Positions 55,814 through 64,000 of a DNA stretch of 64,000 bases are shown in pieces. Source of the stretch: JBFMCC01 sp037445635 (GTDB lineage Bacteria > Chloroflexota > Anaerolineae > Anaerolineales > Villigracilaceae). The notes under the pieces were generated by a model. That model did no database searches. It was not told the origin of the DNA and worked only from the letters and a program-made list of their open reading frames with translations. The stretch lies in assembly GCA_037445635.1 (NCBI GenBank), contig JBBIKC010000006.1, forward strand, positions 1-64,000. Reading direction: 5' to 3'. The position numbers were made by a program, and so were the translations under genes. Every line of letters begins with the position of its first letter. The first letter of the stretch is position 1.

Positions 55814-57565
55814 TCAGCCTCCCAGAGTCCACTGCCACTTCTTCATGAGTTCACGGCGGCGGACGGGGTCTGCGGTCAATTTCAGCGGGCGGCCGCGCGC
55901 GTCGATGACCACGCCCAGCGCCCCGCCGTTGACCGCGCCGTTCCAGGCGCGGCCGGGGCCGTTGCCGACGTCGGTTCGTTGCAGAGGCTGGAGGAACAAT
56001 TTCGCGCTCTGGCCCAATCCCAGCGGCAGGGCTTCCAGGCCGCCGAGTTTGACCTCTGCGCGCGCCTCGTTTCCATCCGAATACTGGATGCGGGCGCGTA
56101 CGATTGGCGTGCCGTAACCTGCCCCGCTGACAGCCGAGACGACTGTGCCAAGATTCTGCAACGCGCCCGATTCCAGGACGTGCACCGGCAAAAGGTTGTT
56201 CTTTTCGGCGGCCACGCCCAGCAACGGGAGCAGGCTGTTGCGATCCAGCATGACATACGTGACGCCGACCGGCTGGACCGCGTCCAACAGCAGGAGCAGG
56301 CTCTGTCCCGGCGTGGGTGCGTCTCCCAGCGGACCGCCGCCGGCGAGGATGAGTCCGAAGGGAGGCGTCAGGTCCGCACGGACGCCGCGCGCCTGCGGAG
56401 GAAACTCGCGGCGCGCGGCGCGCATCGCCAGGTAGAGAGACTGCCGCGCAACCGCCTGGGCGATGGCCTCGTCTTCTTTAGTGGCCGGCAGGATGGAGGG
56501 GTACAGGGCTTTCTGATGCAGGTAATCGCGGACGAGGTTTTGATGAATATCGAGCGGCAGCCATTTCAGGATGTCGTCCAGTTCGGTGAGTTGTAAAAGG
56601 TTGCCGAGATGTTCGCCCTGACCGAATTGAGGATAAACGCCCAGGCTGAAGCGTCCATTGAAGGCCGCTGCAATGGTGGCGGCCGACGCGCCCAGGTCTA
56701 CGCCGAGCACGCCGCCGGACGACCCGGTACGTTCGAGAAAGCGGATCATGCGTCCCAGGGCGTAGGCGGTGGGCAGGACATGCCCGCCGGCCCACGTCTC
56801 GAGTTCGTCCACGCCTTTTACCTGGCGCTTGCGAATCACGGCGAACACCTGCGCCAGTTCGTGCATGGCCGGGTCGAGGTCTTCGGTTTCGAGCGAGGGG
56901 CGGACGTTCGGGCTGAAGTGCAGGGCCGGCGTGAGTTTGCCCACCAGGCTTTGCACTTCGTCGGTCATGTTCTGATTCCCGGCAAAAAGGACCGCCGGGC
57001 GCTTATCGGACGGCAGCAGATAGCAGGCCAGCCCGACCGTCTCGATCACCTTTTGCACAGCGCGCGAGGCGCCGCCGTCCGTTCCGCCGGTCAAGATGAC
57101 CAGGTCCGGGCGGAGGCGCAGCAGGCTGTCTATCTGTTCTTCGGGCTTGCGGTGGTCGTTCAGGCCAAAGGTCTCGACGACGCGGGCGTAAGTTGTCTCG
57201 GCCAGCCGCCGGGCAGACTGGACGGAAACGTCGGAGAGCAGTCCCGCGATGGCGGTCTTGAGAGTCGGTCCGGCGGAAAGCGTCGCGGCGAACAGATCCA
57301 CGCCGCTGCCGTCGGCCTGGGTGGGCATCACCAGGTTTCGCTCCGCGCCGAGGAAGCTGCGCCCGGTCACCGTTTGCAGATGTTCGATGGCGGCGCGCAC
57401 GCCGAGGCCGATATCCTTGAAGGGCGCTTCGGCCGTGGACGGCGCCTGGCCGACCGCGATGAAGCGATATCTGCCCTCGACCACGTCGAAGAGCACGGCA
57501 CGCGTTGTGGACGCGCCGACATCCACGGCGAGGAGGGAGTTGGTTTCGACCAGCGAAGTGGGCAT
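55814..57565 (-). CDS. MutL-like (glutamate mutase L family) ATPase
   Basis: The 583-residue protein shows the actin/ASKHA-type phosphate motif LLAVDVGASTTRAVLFD, LVILTGGTDGG, GGVLGVDLGASAATIAAA and FGLILAGGGPLG, which together mark the glutamate-mutase MutL family. In clostridia MutL is linked to B12-dependent glutamate mutase reactivation. Here no mutS/mutE genes are adjacent and the context is membrane proteins, so the role may differ. Confidence 0.82.
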   Translation of the reverse strand: MPTSLVETNSLLAVDVGASTTRAVLFDVVEGRYRFIAVGQAPSTAEAPFKDIGLGVRAAIEHLQTVTGRSFLGAERNLVMPTQADGSGVDLFAATLSAGPTLKTAIAGLLSDVSVQSARRLAETTYARVVETFGLNDHRKPEEQIDSLLRLRPDLVILTGGTDGGASRAVQKVIETVGLACYLLPSDKRPAVLFAGNQNMTDEVQSLVGKLTPALHFSPNVRPSLETEDLDPAMHELAQVFAVIRKRQVKGVDELETWAGGHVLPTAYALGRMIRFLERTGSSGGVLGVDLGASAATIAAAFNGRFSLGVYPQFGQGEHLGNLLQLTELDDILKWLPLDIHQNLVRDYLHQKALYPSILPATKEDEAIAQAVARQSLYLAMRAARREFPPQARGVRADLTPPFGLILAGGGPLGDAPTPGQSLLLLLDAVQPVGVTYVMLDRNSLLPLLGVAAEKNNLLPVHVLESGALQNLGTVVSAVSGAGYGTPIVRARIQYSDGNEARAEVKLGGLEALPLGLGQSAKLFLQPLQRTDVGNGPGRAWNGAVNGGALGVVIDARGRPLKLTADPVRRRELMKKWQWTLGG

Positions 57566-57591
57566 ACTTGTTTCTTGTCGTTACGGCCGTG

Positions 57592-58260
57592 CTACAGGCC
57601 AAACAGGTTCAGGATGGCGCTCACCCGCTCGATCAATGCGGTCAACGCCGCGGCATACACCCCGGCGAACAGCACGCCGAAAGTGATGGCGATGAAGATC
57701 TGGCCGACGCGGGCCGCAAGTTCCAGCAGTCCGTTGCGGCGCACGGTGCCATCGGCGGCGCGGCGCGCCCCGAAGTTGAAATAAATCAGAGTGGTGATGG
57801 TGGCGGTCAGCATGACGACGCCGGCGGTAAATTGTCCCAGCGGGCTCAAGCCGCGAGCGGCCGCGTCGGTCAAATCGAAGGAAGCGGCGGCCGCGGCTAT
57901 CTGCGGAACGAGCGTGCCGATCACCGCGCCGCCCACTGCCACGGCGGCGGCTACGCCGGTTAAATATCCCATAGCCGGTGAACTCAGCCGCGCCAGCTGG
58001 GGCGAGATGCGCGTGAGCAGAAGCAGGCCCAGCAGGAGTGGGATGATCAGCAGGGCGCGTTCGGTCAAGGTGGCGGTGGCCAGGGGGATGACCAGATTCG
58101 GCCAGATCACCTGATGCGCGATCACCGAGGCCGCGTATCCCGCCGCCGCGCCCACGAAAATGGAAACGGCCACGCGAAACAGCGGGTTGTCGCCGATCAG
58201 GTAACTCAATACCATCACGGTCAGGGTGAACCCGATAAAGGCGGAGACAACCTGCGACAC
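57592..58260 (-). CDS. Polytopic membrane protein of unknown function
   Basis: The 222-residue protein has six or seven hydrophobic helices rich in Ala, Val, Leu and Gly. It has no recognised motif. It lies 26 nt upstream of the MutL-like gene and 2 nt from the zinc-ribbon gene, so it belongs to the same operon. Confidence 0.72.
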   Translation of the reverse strand: MSQVVSAFIGFTLTVMVLSYLIGDNPLFRVAVSIFVGAAAGYAASVIAHQVIWPNLVIPLATATLTERALLIIPLLLGLLLLTRISPQLARLSSPAMGYLTGVAAAVAVGGAVIGTLVPQIAAAAASFDLTDAAARGLSPLGQFTAGVVMLTATITTLIYFNFGARRAADGTVRRNGLLELAARVGQIFIAITFGVLFAGVYAAALTALIERVSAILNLFGL

Positions 58261-58262
58261 GG

Positions 58263-60572
58263 CTAAGCCTCTCCCCTCATGCGGGCTTGAATCCCGACGA
58301 CCAGATTCCAGGCCGAGCCGATGAAGATCATCAGCACGACGATCAGCAGTGTCAGTCCGAAGGCGTCCCAGTATCCCCGGCTCAGGCCCGGACGGACGGC
58401 GGCCTGCTCCACCGAGGCGCCGCCGGCCAGCCCGGATACCAGCCCCGCGGCCTGTCCGGAGAGGATGTAAGGCTGGAGCATTGGGCCGGCCTGCGCGCTG
58501 GTCACCAGGAGCATCGGCTTGCCGTTTATCAGCGGCCCGGCCTGTTCGATCCAGACGCGGGCCGACTCGGCCTGGTCGGTCAGCACGATGACGGCAGCGT
58601 AATCCGCGATGGTATTGATGCCCTGACCGGGCGGCAGGCTCCAGACCGATGTCCCGTTGAGTGTGTGCGGCATCACGACGCGCGGAGCCTCAGCGAAGCC
58701 CAGTACACCGGCCGCGCCGCCGGGCAGGTATCCCAGATTGACGTAATTTGTCCCCGGCAGGTAGGCGTGTTGAGACTGCGTGGTCTTCATGAAATGCTCA
58801 GCAAGCGCCGGGCCGTTTAATGAAGTGGAGAGCAGGGTCAGACGCGGGTGGTGGAGCAGGATCAGATTGTCTATGAGCGAAGCGGCGGCGGCCTCCACCT
58901 CACCGGACAGGGAGGCTTCATAGTCGAAGACGATCAGGATCGGTGAGTCATTTGGAATCGCATTGATCGTGGTGATGGCGGCGAAGGTCTCGCCGGGTAA
59001 ATTGGGCGGCGGGGTGACCTGACTGCCGGACAGGGAGATGATCGTCACGAGCAAGAGCAGGATGATGGTAATGGTCCAACGCAGGGCGCGCTGGGAAAAC
59101 ACAACGGACGATGAGGCCGCCAGCGGTTTCGGCTCGATCTCCGAGGCCAGTAACTTTTCCAGCAGGGCGGCGTTCGACTGCTGGTCTTCGCTGGCCTGCA
59201 ACATATTCGAATAAGCGCTCGGCCGTTTCGCGGGGCCGAGGCCGGGCAGGATGGGCAGGACGCCGCTCAGTCCGGCCAGAGGTCCCTGTTGTTCGGCCGG
59301 GCCCGAGGGCGTGGCGGGCGCGGCCTGCGCCTGCGGCATGACCGTCTCGACCGGGCGCATGGCCTGCACCCAGGAGGGCAGTTCGCCCGGCGCAAGCGGC
59401 GACGCCGCGGCCTGCGGCTCGTGTTTCGGCTCGGCCGGGGCCACGTTCGAAAGCCAATCCGGCAATTCGGCGGCGAAAAGTTCGCCGACCTCTTCCTCGC
59501 CCAGCGGTTCCATGCCGGGGAAAAACGCGGGCGAACTCGGGACAGGTGGGGGCTGAGGTATTTCTTCGGACGGGGGCATGGGCGAGAGAAACGCGCCTCG
59601 CTCTTCCTGGGCGGGTTTGCTTTCGTCCGCGCTGGATGTTGCTTTCATCCAATCCGGCAGGTCGGCGGGCAGGTCGAAAGCATCCGATTTGCCCGCAACC
59701 CCGGGCGCGGCTTCCGAGGGTGTGGAGGCCGTGTCGAGGTTGGTCATCCAGTCGGGTAATTCTCCCGACAGCAAAGAACCCATGTCGAGGGAACCGGTGT
59801 CCACCAGCGCCTGGGTCTTTCCGCCGGGTTGGTCGGCGGGCGGCAGGTTGGAAAGCCAGTCCGGCAAGTTGCCTTCGGACGCGGCGGTTGGAGCAGGGGC
59901 GGGGGGCGGTGCGGGTTCTTCCGGCAGGAAGTCGGCCAGTTCACCGGTGTTCGGACGGAAGGAGCCGGTGTCGAATGGGGAGACCGGCCTCTCATCCCGG
60001 GCCGGAGCGGGTGTTTCCTTTTCTTCTCTTTCGGCCGGGCCGCCGGTGATCCACGACGGCAGGCCGCTTTCGTCGAAGGTGACCTCGGTTTGCGGTCCGC
60101 TGACCAGCCCTCCCATTTCTTCTTCCGGTTCCGTCTCGGAGGGCTCTTCCTCCCAGCGAATCTCCTGACGGCGCGGGTAGGTCTCGACGCGTTCATCGGC
60201 CTTGTGCGAGGTTTTCTGCATCCCGGCCAGCCAGTCGGGGACTTCATCTTCCTCGTCACGGTGCGACTGAGCCTCCAGCCCGGCCAGCAGGTCGGGAGGC
60301 GCTTCGCGGTTGGCGGCGGCTTGCTCGGCCTCTGCGGCCTGCCGGGCGGCCTCCTCCTCGGCGGCCTTGCGCGATTTCTCGCGCGCCTCGCGCAGCCATT
60401 GAGGCAGGATCGGTTCCAACTCGGCAGTGACCTTTTTGGTCGGCACCTGGCCGGGGCGGATGGTTTCGTCCTCGTCGTCCATCGCCGATAGCGGCAGTTG
60501 GCAGAACTGACACTTGATCAGTTCGGGCGGGTTGAATTTGCCGCAGTTGCGGCACTGGATCTCGGCCATCAT
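58263..60572 (-). CDS. Zinc-ribbon protein with eight LPDWL-type motifs and a C-terminal membrane domain
   Basis: The 769-residue protein starts with a zinc ribbon (CRNCG ... CQFCQ, residues 6-24). About 430 residues of low-complexity Pro/Glu/Ala sequence follow, carrying eight short motifs: LPQWL, VPDWLAGM, LPSWITG, LPDWLSNL, LPDWMTNL, LPDWMKA, LPDWLSNV and LPSWVQAM. Two transmembrane helices (about 505-525 and 735-760) enclose a folded domain. The spaced aromatic motifs look like docking sites for a repeated partner. The gene overlaps the next upstream gene by 4 nt. Confidence 0.78.
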   Translation of the reverse strand: MMAEIQCRNCGKFNPPELIKCQFCQLPLSAMDDEDETIRPGQVPTKKVTAELEPILPQWLREAREKSRKAAEEEAARQAAEAEQAAANREAPPDLLAGLEAQSHRDEEDEVPDWLAGMQKTSHKADERVETYPRRQEIRWEEEPSETEPEEEMGGLVSGPQTEVTFDESGLPSWITGGPAEREEKETPAPARDERPVSPFDTGSFRPNTGELADFLPEEPAPPPAPAPTAASEGNLPDWLSNLPPADQPGGKTQALVDTGSLDMGSLLSGELPDWMTNLDTASTPSEAAPGVAGKSDAFDLPADLPDWMKATSSADESKPAQEERGAFLSPMPPSEEIPQPPPVPSSPAFFPGMEPLGEEEVGELFAAELPDWLSNVAPAEPKHEPQAAASPLAPGELPSWVQAMRPVETVMPQAQAAPATPSGPAEQQGPLAGLSGVLPILPGLGPAKRPSAYSNMLQASEDQQSNAALLEKLLASEIEPKPLAASSSVVFSQRALRWTITIILLLLVTIISLSGSQVTPPPNLPGETFAAITTINAIPNDSPILIVFDYEASLSGEVEAAAASLIDNLILLHHPRLTLLSTSLNGPALAEHFMKTTQSQHAYLPGTNYVNLGYLPGGAAGVLGFAEAPRVVMPHTLNGTSVWSLPPGQGINTIADYAAVIVLTDQAESARVWIEQAGPLINGKPMLLVTSAQAGPMLQPYILSGQAAGLVSGLAGGASVEQAAVRPGLSRGYWDAFGLTLLIVVLMIFIGSAWNLVVGIQARMRGEA

Positions 60573-61186
60573 TTACCCCCGTATGGACGATCCATGCCGA
60601 AGAGGACGCGCAGGCCGGTGGTCAGCGCGCCGAGTGCGACTCCCAGCAGGATGCCGCGCGCCCCGCCCGCGGCCGGTGTATTGGCCATGGAGCGGGCCAG
60701 GTCGCCGAGGCCGGATAAGTTGCCTGAAAGGATCGGCGTAGATAAAAACAGAATCAATAACAAGGTGAGCAGGAAGACGACTGTCATCAAATCCACGCGG
60801 CGGCGGAAGAGGCGGATGCTGGCATACACGAGCGTGACGGCCAGCAGGGCCATGAGCGAGGCTTCCACGGGAATGATGACCGATTCCACCAGCGACTGCA
60901 TCACTGAATGGGCCGGGCCGAGCAGGAGTCCCAATGCCAGTGTGACGAACATGGTCAACAGCAGCACCGCGCTGTAGAAACTCCCTCGCTCGCGGCGGCG
61001 AATCTTCTGCCAGTGGACGGAAATCAAATTGAATATGCCCACCAGTGCGGCAATCCCTGCCAGCAGGATGGCCCACTGAACCAGTTCCAGCCGCAGGACG
61101 GACAGGACCGGGATCGGCAGGAAATAGCCGAGTAACACGATTAAACCGATGGCGATGGCAATTGCAGCGGCAAACGGACGGTTCAC
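60569..61186 (-). CDS. Six-helix membrane protein of unknown function
   Basis: The 205-residue protein has about six transmembrane helices in two groups of three, separated by a basic loop (HWQKIRRRERGSF). No motif is recognised. It overlaps both neighbours by 4 nt (ATGA), so translation is coupled through the operon. Confidence 0.72.
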   Translation of the reverse strand: MNRPFAAAIAIAIGLIVLLGYFLPIPVLSVLRLELVQWAILLAGIAALVGIFNLISVHWQKIRRRERGSFYSAVLLLTMFVTLALGLLLGPAHSVMQSLVESVIIPVEASLMALLAVTLVYASIRLFRRRVDLMTVVFLLTLLLILFLSTPILSGNLSGLGDLARSMANTPAAGGARGILLGVALGALTTGLRVLFGMDRPYGGK

Positions 61187-61926
61187 GGCAGACCTGCCAG
61201 TCTCATGGCCGCGCCGGCCAGCAACGCCAGAACGACCAGCCAGCGCAGGATGTCCTGCACCTGCAGGCTGGCCGCGTGGGACGCCTCCGGGCCGGCGTAC
61301 GCTGCGGCCGCGTAGAGTTCCTCGCCGATCAACGGGTCCTGAACCGAGGCGAACAGAATGGATTGCGTGGCGGGTTCGTCGGCGGCGGCAAGGACGAACG
61401 CGTTTTCGCGTTCCGCGGATTCGGTCAATAAGGCCGCCTCGGGTCCGAAGTGACCGATCAATACGCTGGCCGAAACGTTTTCATCGCGCGCGAGCGGTAT
61501 CGTCCCGGCTGCGTAGGAGAATGCGGTCAGGCCGGACAGGCGGCCGGTCTCCGCCCGAAAGAGTTCCACCGCGCCCGCGGCCCTGTAGGCTGATTCGAGC
61601 GTATCCTGTGAAAGATAGGTGAGAGCCGCATCCCCGCTGGTGACCACCGGCGGACGGTCGCTGCCGGAGGCCTGTTCCGCGAGGCGGCGCAGAAGGGCCA
61701 GCCCGGCCAGCGCCGAGGCGCCGCGTGCCGATTGCAGCCCGCCGCGGCCGAGCGAGACGTGCAGGCGCGTGCCGTCCTCCACCGCCAGCCCCGCGGCGCG
61801 GCGCAGACGCGTGAACGCCGCGATCTCGCGAAAGACGGGAGGAGGCGATTTGCGCCGGAGGAGAGTCATTCCCAGCAGCAGCAGGGCCGCCAGTAAAACG
61901 ATGCCGAACCCAATCAGCGCGTTCAT
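61183..61926 (-). CDS. Membrane protein with central soluble domain (possibly DUF6754-like)
   Basis: The 247-residue protein has a helix at each end (about 3-24 and 223-243) and a soluble alpha/beta centre with GLAVEDGTRLHVSLGRGGL and LIGHFGPEAALLTE. The pattern recalls a domain of unknown function found in Chloroflexota, but I am not certain of the family. GGAGG 6 nt before ATG 61926 and an ATGA overlap with the previous stop decide the start. Confidence 0.65.
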   Translation of the reverse strand: MNALIGFGIVLLAALLLLGMTLLRRKSPPPVFREIAAFTRLRRAAGLAVEDGTRLHVSLGRGGLQSARGASALAGLALLRRLAEQASGSDRPPVVTSGDAALTYLSQDTLESAYRAAGAVELFRAETGRLSGLTAFSYAAGTIPLARDENVSASVLIGHFGPEAALLTESAERENAFVLAAADEPATQSILFASVQDPLIGEELYAAAAYAGPEASHAASLQVQDILRWLVVLALLAGAAMRLAGLP

Positions 61927-62165
61927 GCGTGCCTCCATTCACGCAGGAACGCGGTGAAGGCGCGCGTTTCGTCTGCATCTTCCAGAAGATGCGCGAGCGC
62001 TTCGCTTCGTTCCGTTCCCAGGAAGGGCGCGCCAAAATAAAGCGCCTGCGCCCCCAGCACGGTCAAAGGCGACCCTGCCTCGAGCAGCCAGGCGGCGAAT
62101 GTATCCAATCCAAGTCGGCGGAGTTGCTCGGCCCATTCAGACCATTGTGGTCGCGGCGATTGCAT
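61923..62165 (-). CDS. Small acidic protein, first gene of the MutL-like operon
   Basis: The 80-residue soluble protein starts MQSPRPQWSEWAEQLRRLGL and is helix-rich; no family is recognised. It is preceded by TATACT 6 nt before the ATG, so it begins a probable leaderless transcript, and overlaps the next gene by 4 nt. Confidence 0.65.
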   Translation of the reverse strand: MQSPRPQWSEWAEQLRRLGLDTFAAWLLEAGSPLTVLGAQALYFGAPFLGTERSEALAHLLEDADETRAFTAFLREWRHA

Positions 62166-62171
62166 AAACAG

Positions 62172-62177
62172 AGTATA
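62172..62177 (-). promoter_or_regulatory. -10 box of the MutL-like operon (leaderless type)
   Basis: TATACT on the minus strand, 6 nt before the first ATG. Confidence 0.5.
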
Positions 62178-62944
62178 GCATAATTCTTTAAGGCGGACTT
62201 GGCCGGAGCCTGCGACGTAAGTGGGATTAATTACAGTCTCATTGCGAGAGTGATTAGTGATCCTTTGCGGAGGAGCGGCTGGAAAGGTGAGTAAAGAAAA
62301 TCGGCTCTGCCGTTTTTAAGGGGAAAGCCAAAACCGCAGCCGCGAATTACGCGGGTTCGCGCGAATCTAGCCGCGTGACTCTTTGAGAATTGGACGCGGA
62401 AAACGCGGATTGACACAGAGGAGCACGGATTTTTTTTCTCAAAACTCAAGGCAAAAACGCCTTTTCCGTGTTTTCCGTGCCTGTGCGTGTTCTCAGCGTC
62501 CCGTTTTCTGAAACTGTCAGGCGGCTGGACGCGAATCTCTCTTTTCAATTCGCGAATGCTTTGTTGCAATCATTCGTTTTTGCCGTCATTGCGAGATGCC
62601 GAAGGCATCGAAGCAATCTCCTCGCAGGCAGGGAGCCTGCTTCGCTCCGCTCGCAGTGACAGACTCCGAAGGTGTTTGCAACAGAGCAATTCGCGGACAT
62701 TGGCGAAATCCGCGGCAGAATCTTTTGTGAGCAGGCAGCGGTCCCGTCAGAAACGGGAGAGCCAGAAAATCACTCACCACAGTGAACGCGGAATTCACAA
62801 AGAAAGCAAAGAGAGAAACTCCGTGTTCAGTGTGTGCTCTGTGGCGGACGTTATCCACCCAATTAGCCGATCCTTTCGAGGACACAAAAGCGCATTCGAT
62901 TCTCCTCATAGTATAATCAGAAGGATTTTATATTCGGAGGCGAC
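62178..62944. other. Gene-free tract of dispersed repeat fragments
   Basis: About 770 bp without a credible gene. It contains AACGCGGATTGACACAGAGG and CCGTGTTTTCCGTGCCTGTG words (62400-62480), the GTCATTGCGAG element at 62585-62660, and GTGTTCAGTGTGTGCTCTGTG (in part) near 62822. TATAAT at 62911-62916 and GGAGG at 62936-62940 serve the next gene. Confidence 0.6.
62585..62660. repeat. GTCATTGCGAG...CTCGCAGTGAC inverted-repeat element
   Basis: The 76-bp element has 11-bp imperfect terminal inverted repeats (GTCATTGCGAG and CTCGCAGTGAC) and the core CGAAGCAATCTC, a widely scattered bacterial intergenic repeat type. Confidence 0.7.
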
Positions 62945-63394
62945 ATGACCGAACGAAAGACTCGTCCTGGGCAAAGCGCTGCCCTGAGCTCGTCGAAGGG
63001 TCGAAGAATCCGCGTTCTGGTGGCCAAGCCCGGCCTGGATGGTCACGACCGCGGCGCGAAAGTGGTGGCGCGCGCCCTGCGCGACGCGGGCATGGAAGTG
63101 ATCTACACCGGCCTGCGCCAGACGCCGGAGATGATCGCCGAGGCTGCCCTGCAGGAGGATGTGGATGTGGTGGGACTGTCCGTCCTTTCGGGAGCGCACA
63201 TGGCGCTGGTGCCGCGCGTCATGGAATTGCTCAGGGCCAACGGGCAGGATAACGTGCGCGTGTTCGTCGGCGGCATCATCCCGGACGAGGACGCCCCACA
63301 GTTGAAGCAGATGGGCGTCTCGGGCATCTACGGGCCGGGCGCGTCCACGGAAGACATCATCCGCGAGGTTCGTCAGGCGGTGATGGAGGAATGA
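62945..63394 (+). CDS. Cobalamin-binding domain protein (methylmalonyl-CoA mutase small/C-terminal subunit)
   Basis: The 149-residue protein is the B12-binding subunit of a methylmalonyl-CoA-type mutase: RVLVAKPGLDGHDRGAKVVA holds the DxHxxG cobalt-ligand motif, followed by VVGLSVLSGAH and VFVGGIIPDED. The N-terminal GQSAALSSSKG is encoded by a CCCTGAGCTCGTCGAAGGG-type repeat. GGAGG lies 4 nt before the ATG. The catalytic large subunit is not in the window; meaB follows. Confidence 0.93.
   Translation: MTERKTRPGQSAALSSSKGRRIRVLVAKPGLDGHDRGAKVVARALRDAGMEVIYTGLRQTPEMIAEAALQEDVDVVGLSVLSGAHMALVPRVMELLRANGQDNVRVFVGGIIPDEDAPQLKQMGVSGIYGPGASTEDIIREVRQAVMEE
62964..63003. repeat. CCCTGAGCTCGTCGAAGGG-type repeat within the B12-binding gene
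   Basis: GTCCTGGGCAAAGCG, then GCCCTGAGCTCGTCGAAGGG: the second half is a common scattered repeat word of many bacterial genomes and sits in frame at the start of the gene. Confidence 0.55.
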
Positions 63395-63457
63395 ATTCAA
63401 CGAACGCGGATGGAGATCGCACAGCCCGCGTTCAATTTTGCCCGGGTTTTCCGATAA

Positions 63458-64000
63458 ATGTCCCTTGTTGACCAAGTCCTTTCCGGTGACCGCCTCGCGC
63501 TGGCGCGCCTGTTGACCCAGGTGGAAAACGACACGCCCGATGGCCGCGCCGCGCTGGCCGGGCTGTTCCCTCACACCGGCCGGGCGCACCTGGTCGGTGT
63601 GACCGGAGCGCCGGGCACCGGCAAATCCTCGCTGGTCAACCAACTGGTACTTCATTATCGCAAACAGCACCGGAAGCGCGTGGCGGTGGTGGCGGTAGAT
63701 CCGTCCAGTCCGTTCACGGGCGGCGCGGTGCTGGGCGACCGCGTCCGCATGCGCGACCTGAGCGGCGACGCAGACGTGTTTATCCGTTCGATGGCTTCGC
63801 GCGGTTCGCTGGGCGGTCTGGCGCAGACCACCGCGGGGGTGGCCCAGGTATTCGACGCGGCCGGATACGACCCGGTCTTCATCGAAACCGTCGGCGCGGG
63901 ACAGGGCGAAGTGGACATTGCGCGCCTGGCGCACACGACTGTCGTCGTCGAAGCGCCCGGGCTGGGGGATGACATTCAGGCCATCAAGGCGGGCATTCTC
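63458..64000 (+). CDS. meaB: MeaB/ArgK-type G3E GTPase, methylmalonyl-CoA mutase chaperone (partial)
   Basis: The first 181 residues are present and the gene runs off the window. The G1 motif VTGAPGTGKSSLVN, the switch-type VVAVDPSSPFTGGAVLGDRVRM and the G3-like FIETVGAGQGEVDI are all diagnostic of MeaB, which loads and protects cobalamin in methylmalonyl-CoA mutase. It follows the B12-binding subunit by 63 nt, matching the usual gene order. Confidence 0.95.
   Translation, partial: MSLVDQVLSGDRLALARLLTQVENDTPDGRAALAGLFPHTGRAHLVGVTGAPGTGKSSLVNQLVLHYRKQHRKRVAVVAVDPSSPFTGGAVLGDRVRMRDLSGDADVFIRSMASRGSLGGLAQTTAGVAQVFDAAGYDPVFIETVGAGQGEVDIARLAHTTVVVEAPGLGDDIQAIKAGIL

Noticed and set aside
1..64000. 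Insertion sequence, prophage or CRISPR array
   Set aside because: No transposase, integrase, phage structural gene or regularly spaced repeat array was found on either strand.

Overview
The window is a GC-rich, densely packed bacterial chromosome segment that most resembles Chloroflexota, class Anaerolineae. This is inferred from gene style, not from a database search. Pointers are many single-membrane-type envelope proteins with Thr/Pro-rich linkers, several L,D-transpeptidases, a protein with an LPxTG-type tail, STAND/WD40 giants, a FakA/FakB fatty-acid kinase, an orphan MutL-like ATPase and many short dispersed repeats. Genes sit in short operons, often joined by ATGA start/stop overlaps. 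At least seven genes have a -10 box only 6-7 nt before the ATG, suggesting leaderless mRNAs. RNA genes are a truncated tRNA-Pro at the left edge, a selenocysteine tRNA, tRNA-Lys(TTT) and tRNA-Arg(GCG).

Layout. 1-8.4 kb: tRNA-Sec, a site-2 protease, a solute-binding lipoprotein, a YibE/F protein, an ECF sigma/anti-sigma/bactofilin-like operon with its own ECF-type promoter, a C45 peptidase and nadD. 8.5-16.6 kb: a three-gene module encoding a CHAT protease-SIR2-like protein, a transmembrane nSTAND NTPase with 14 WD40 blades, and a gingipain-like C25 cysteine peptidase. This looks like a conflict or programmed-death system and is the strongest candidate for an undescribed system. 16.6-20 kb: ligA and an alpha-oxoamine synthase. 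20-23.7 kb: a minus-strand cell-wall operon (amidase and three L,D-transpeptidases). 23.8-31 kb: flavin reductase, AMMECR1 protein, TPR protein, DUF971 protein, SH3 protein, lipid kinase, Ser/Thr kinase, rpe, zinc-ribbon protein, rpmB. 31.3-34.4 kb: Asp23, FakA and FakB (DegV). 34.4-41 kb: recG-like remnant, universal stress protein, split chromate transporter, Elp3, APS reductase, methyltransferase and a phosphotransferase remnant.

40.7-44.5 kb: a MalT/SARP-type regulator (STAND ATPase, TPRs, C-terminal BTAD), followed by a perfect 12-bp tandem repeat 8 bp upstream of a -10 box, a 22-codon peptide gene and an NHLP-like small protein. This is a second candidate system, possibly a SARP-controlled peptide or RiPP cassette. 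44.6-49.5 kb: tRNAs, thioredoxin, surE, a HAD protein, a DUF389/SH3 membrane protein and a phosphohexomutase. 49.5-54.1 kb: an AT-richer accessory patch of orphan genes separated by three copies of a structured repeat of about 90 bp. 54.2-62.2 kb: a minus-strand operon of a MutL-like protein, three membrane proteins, a zinc-ribbon protein with eight LPDWL-like motifs and two unknown proteins, with an LPxTG protein at its downstream end. 62.2-62.9 kb: a gene-free repeat tract. The right edge holds a B12-binding mutase subunit and the start of meaB.

Functional links. The cell-wall operon, bactofilin-like protein, LPxTG protein and PknB-like kinase all belong to the envelope. Asp23, FakA and FakB handle fatty-acid phosphorylation. 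The B12-binding domain and MeaB serve methylmalonyl-CoA-type mutases. Four coding sequences (ligA, elp3, the SAM methyltransferase and the B12-binding protein) carry what look like in-frame insertions of short dispersed repeats.
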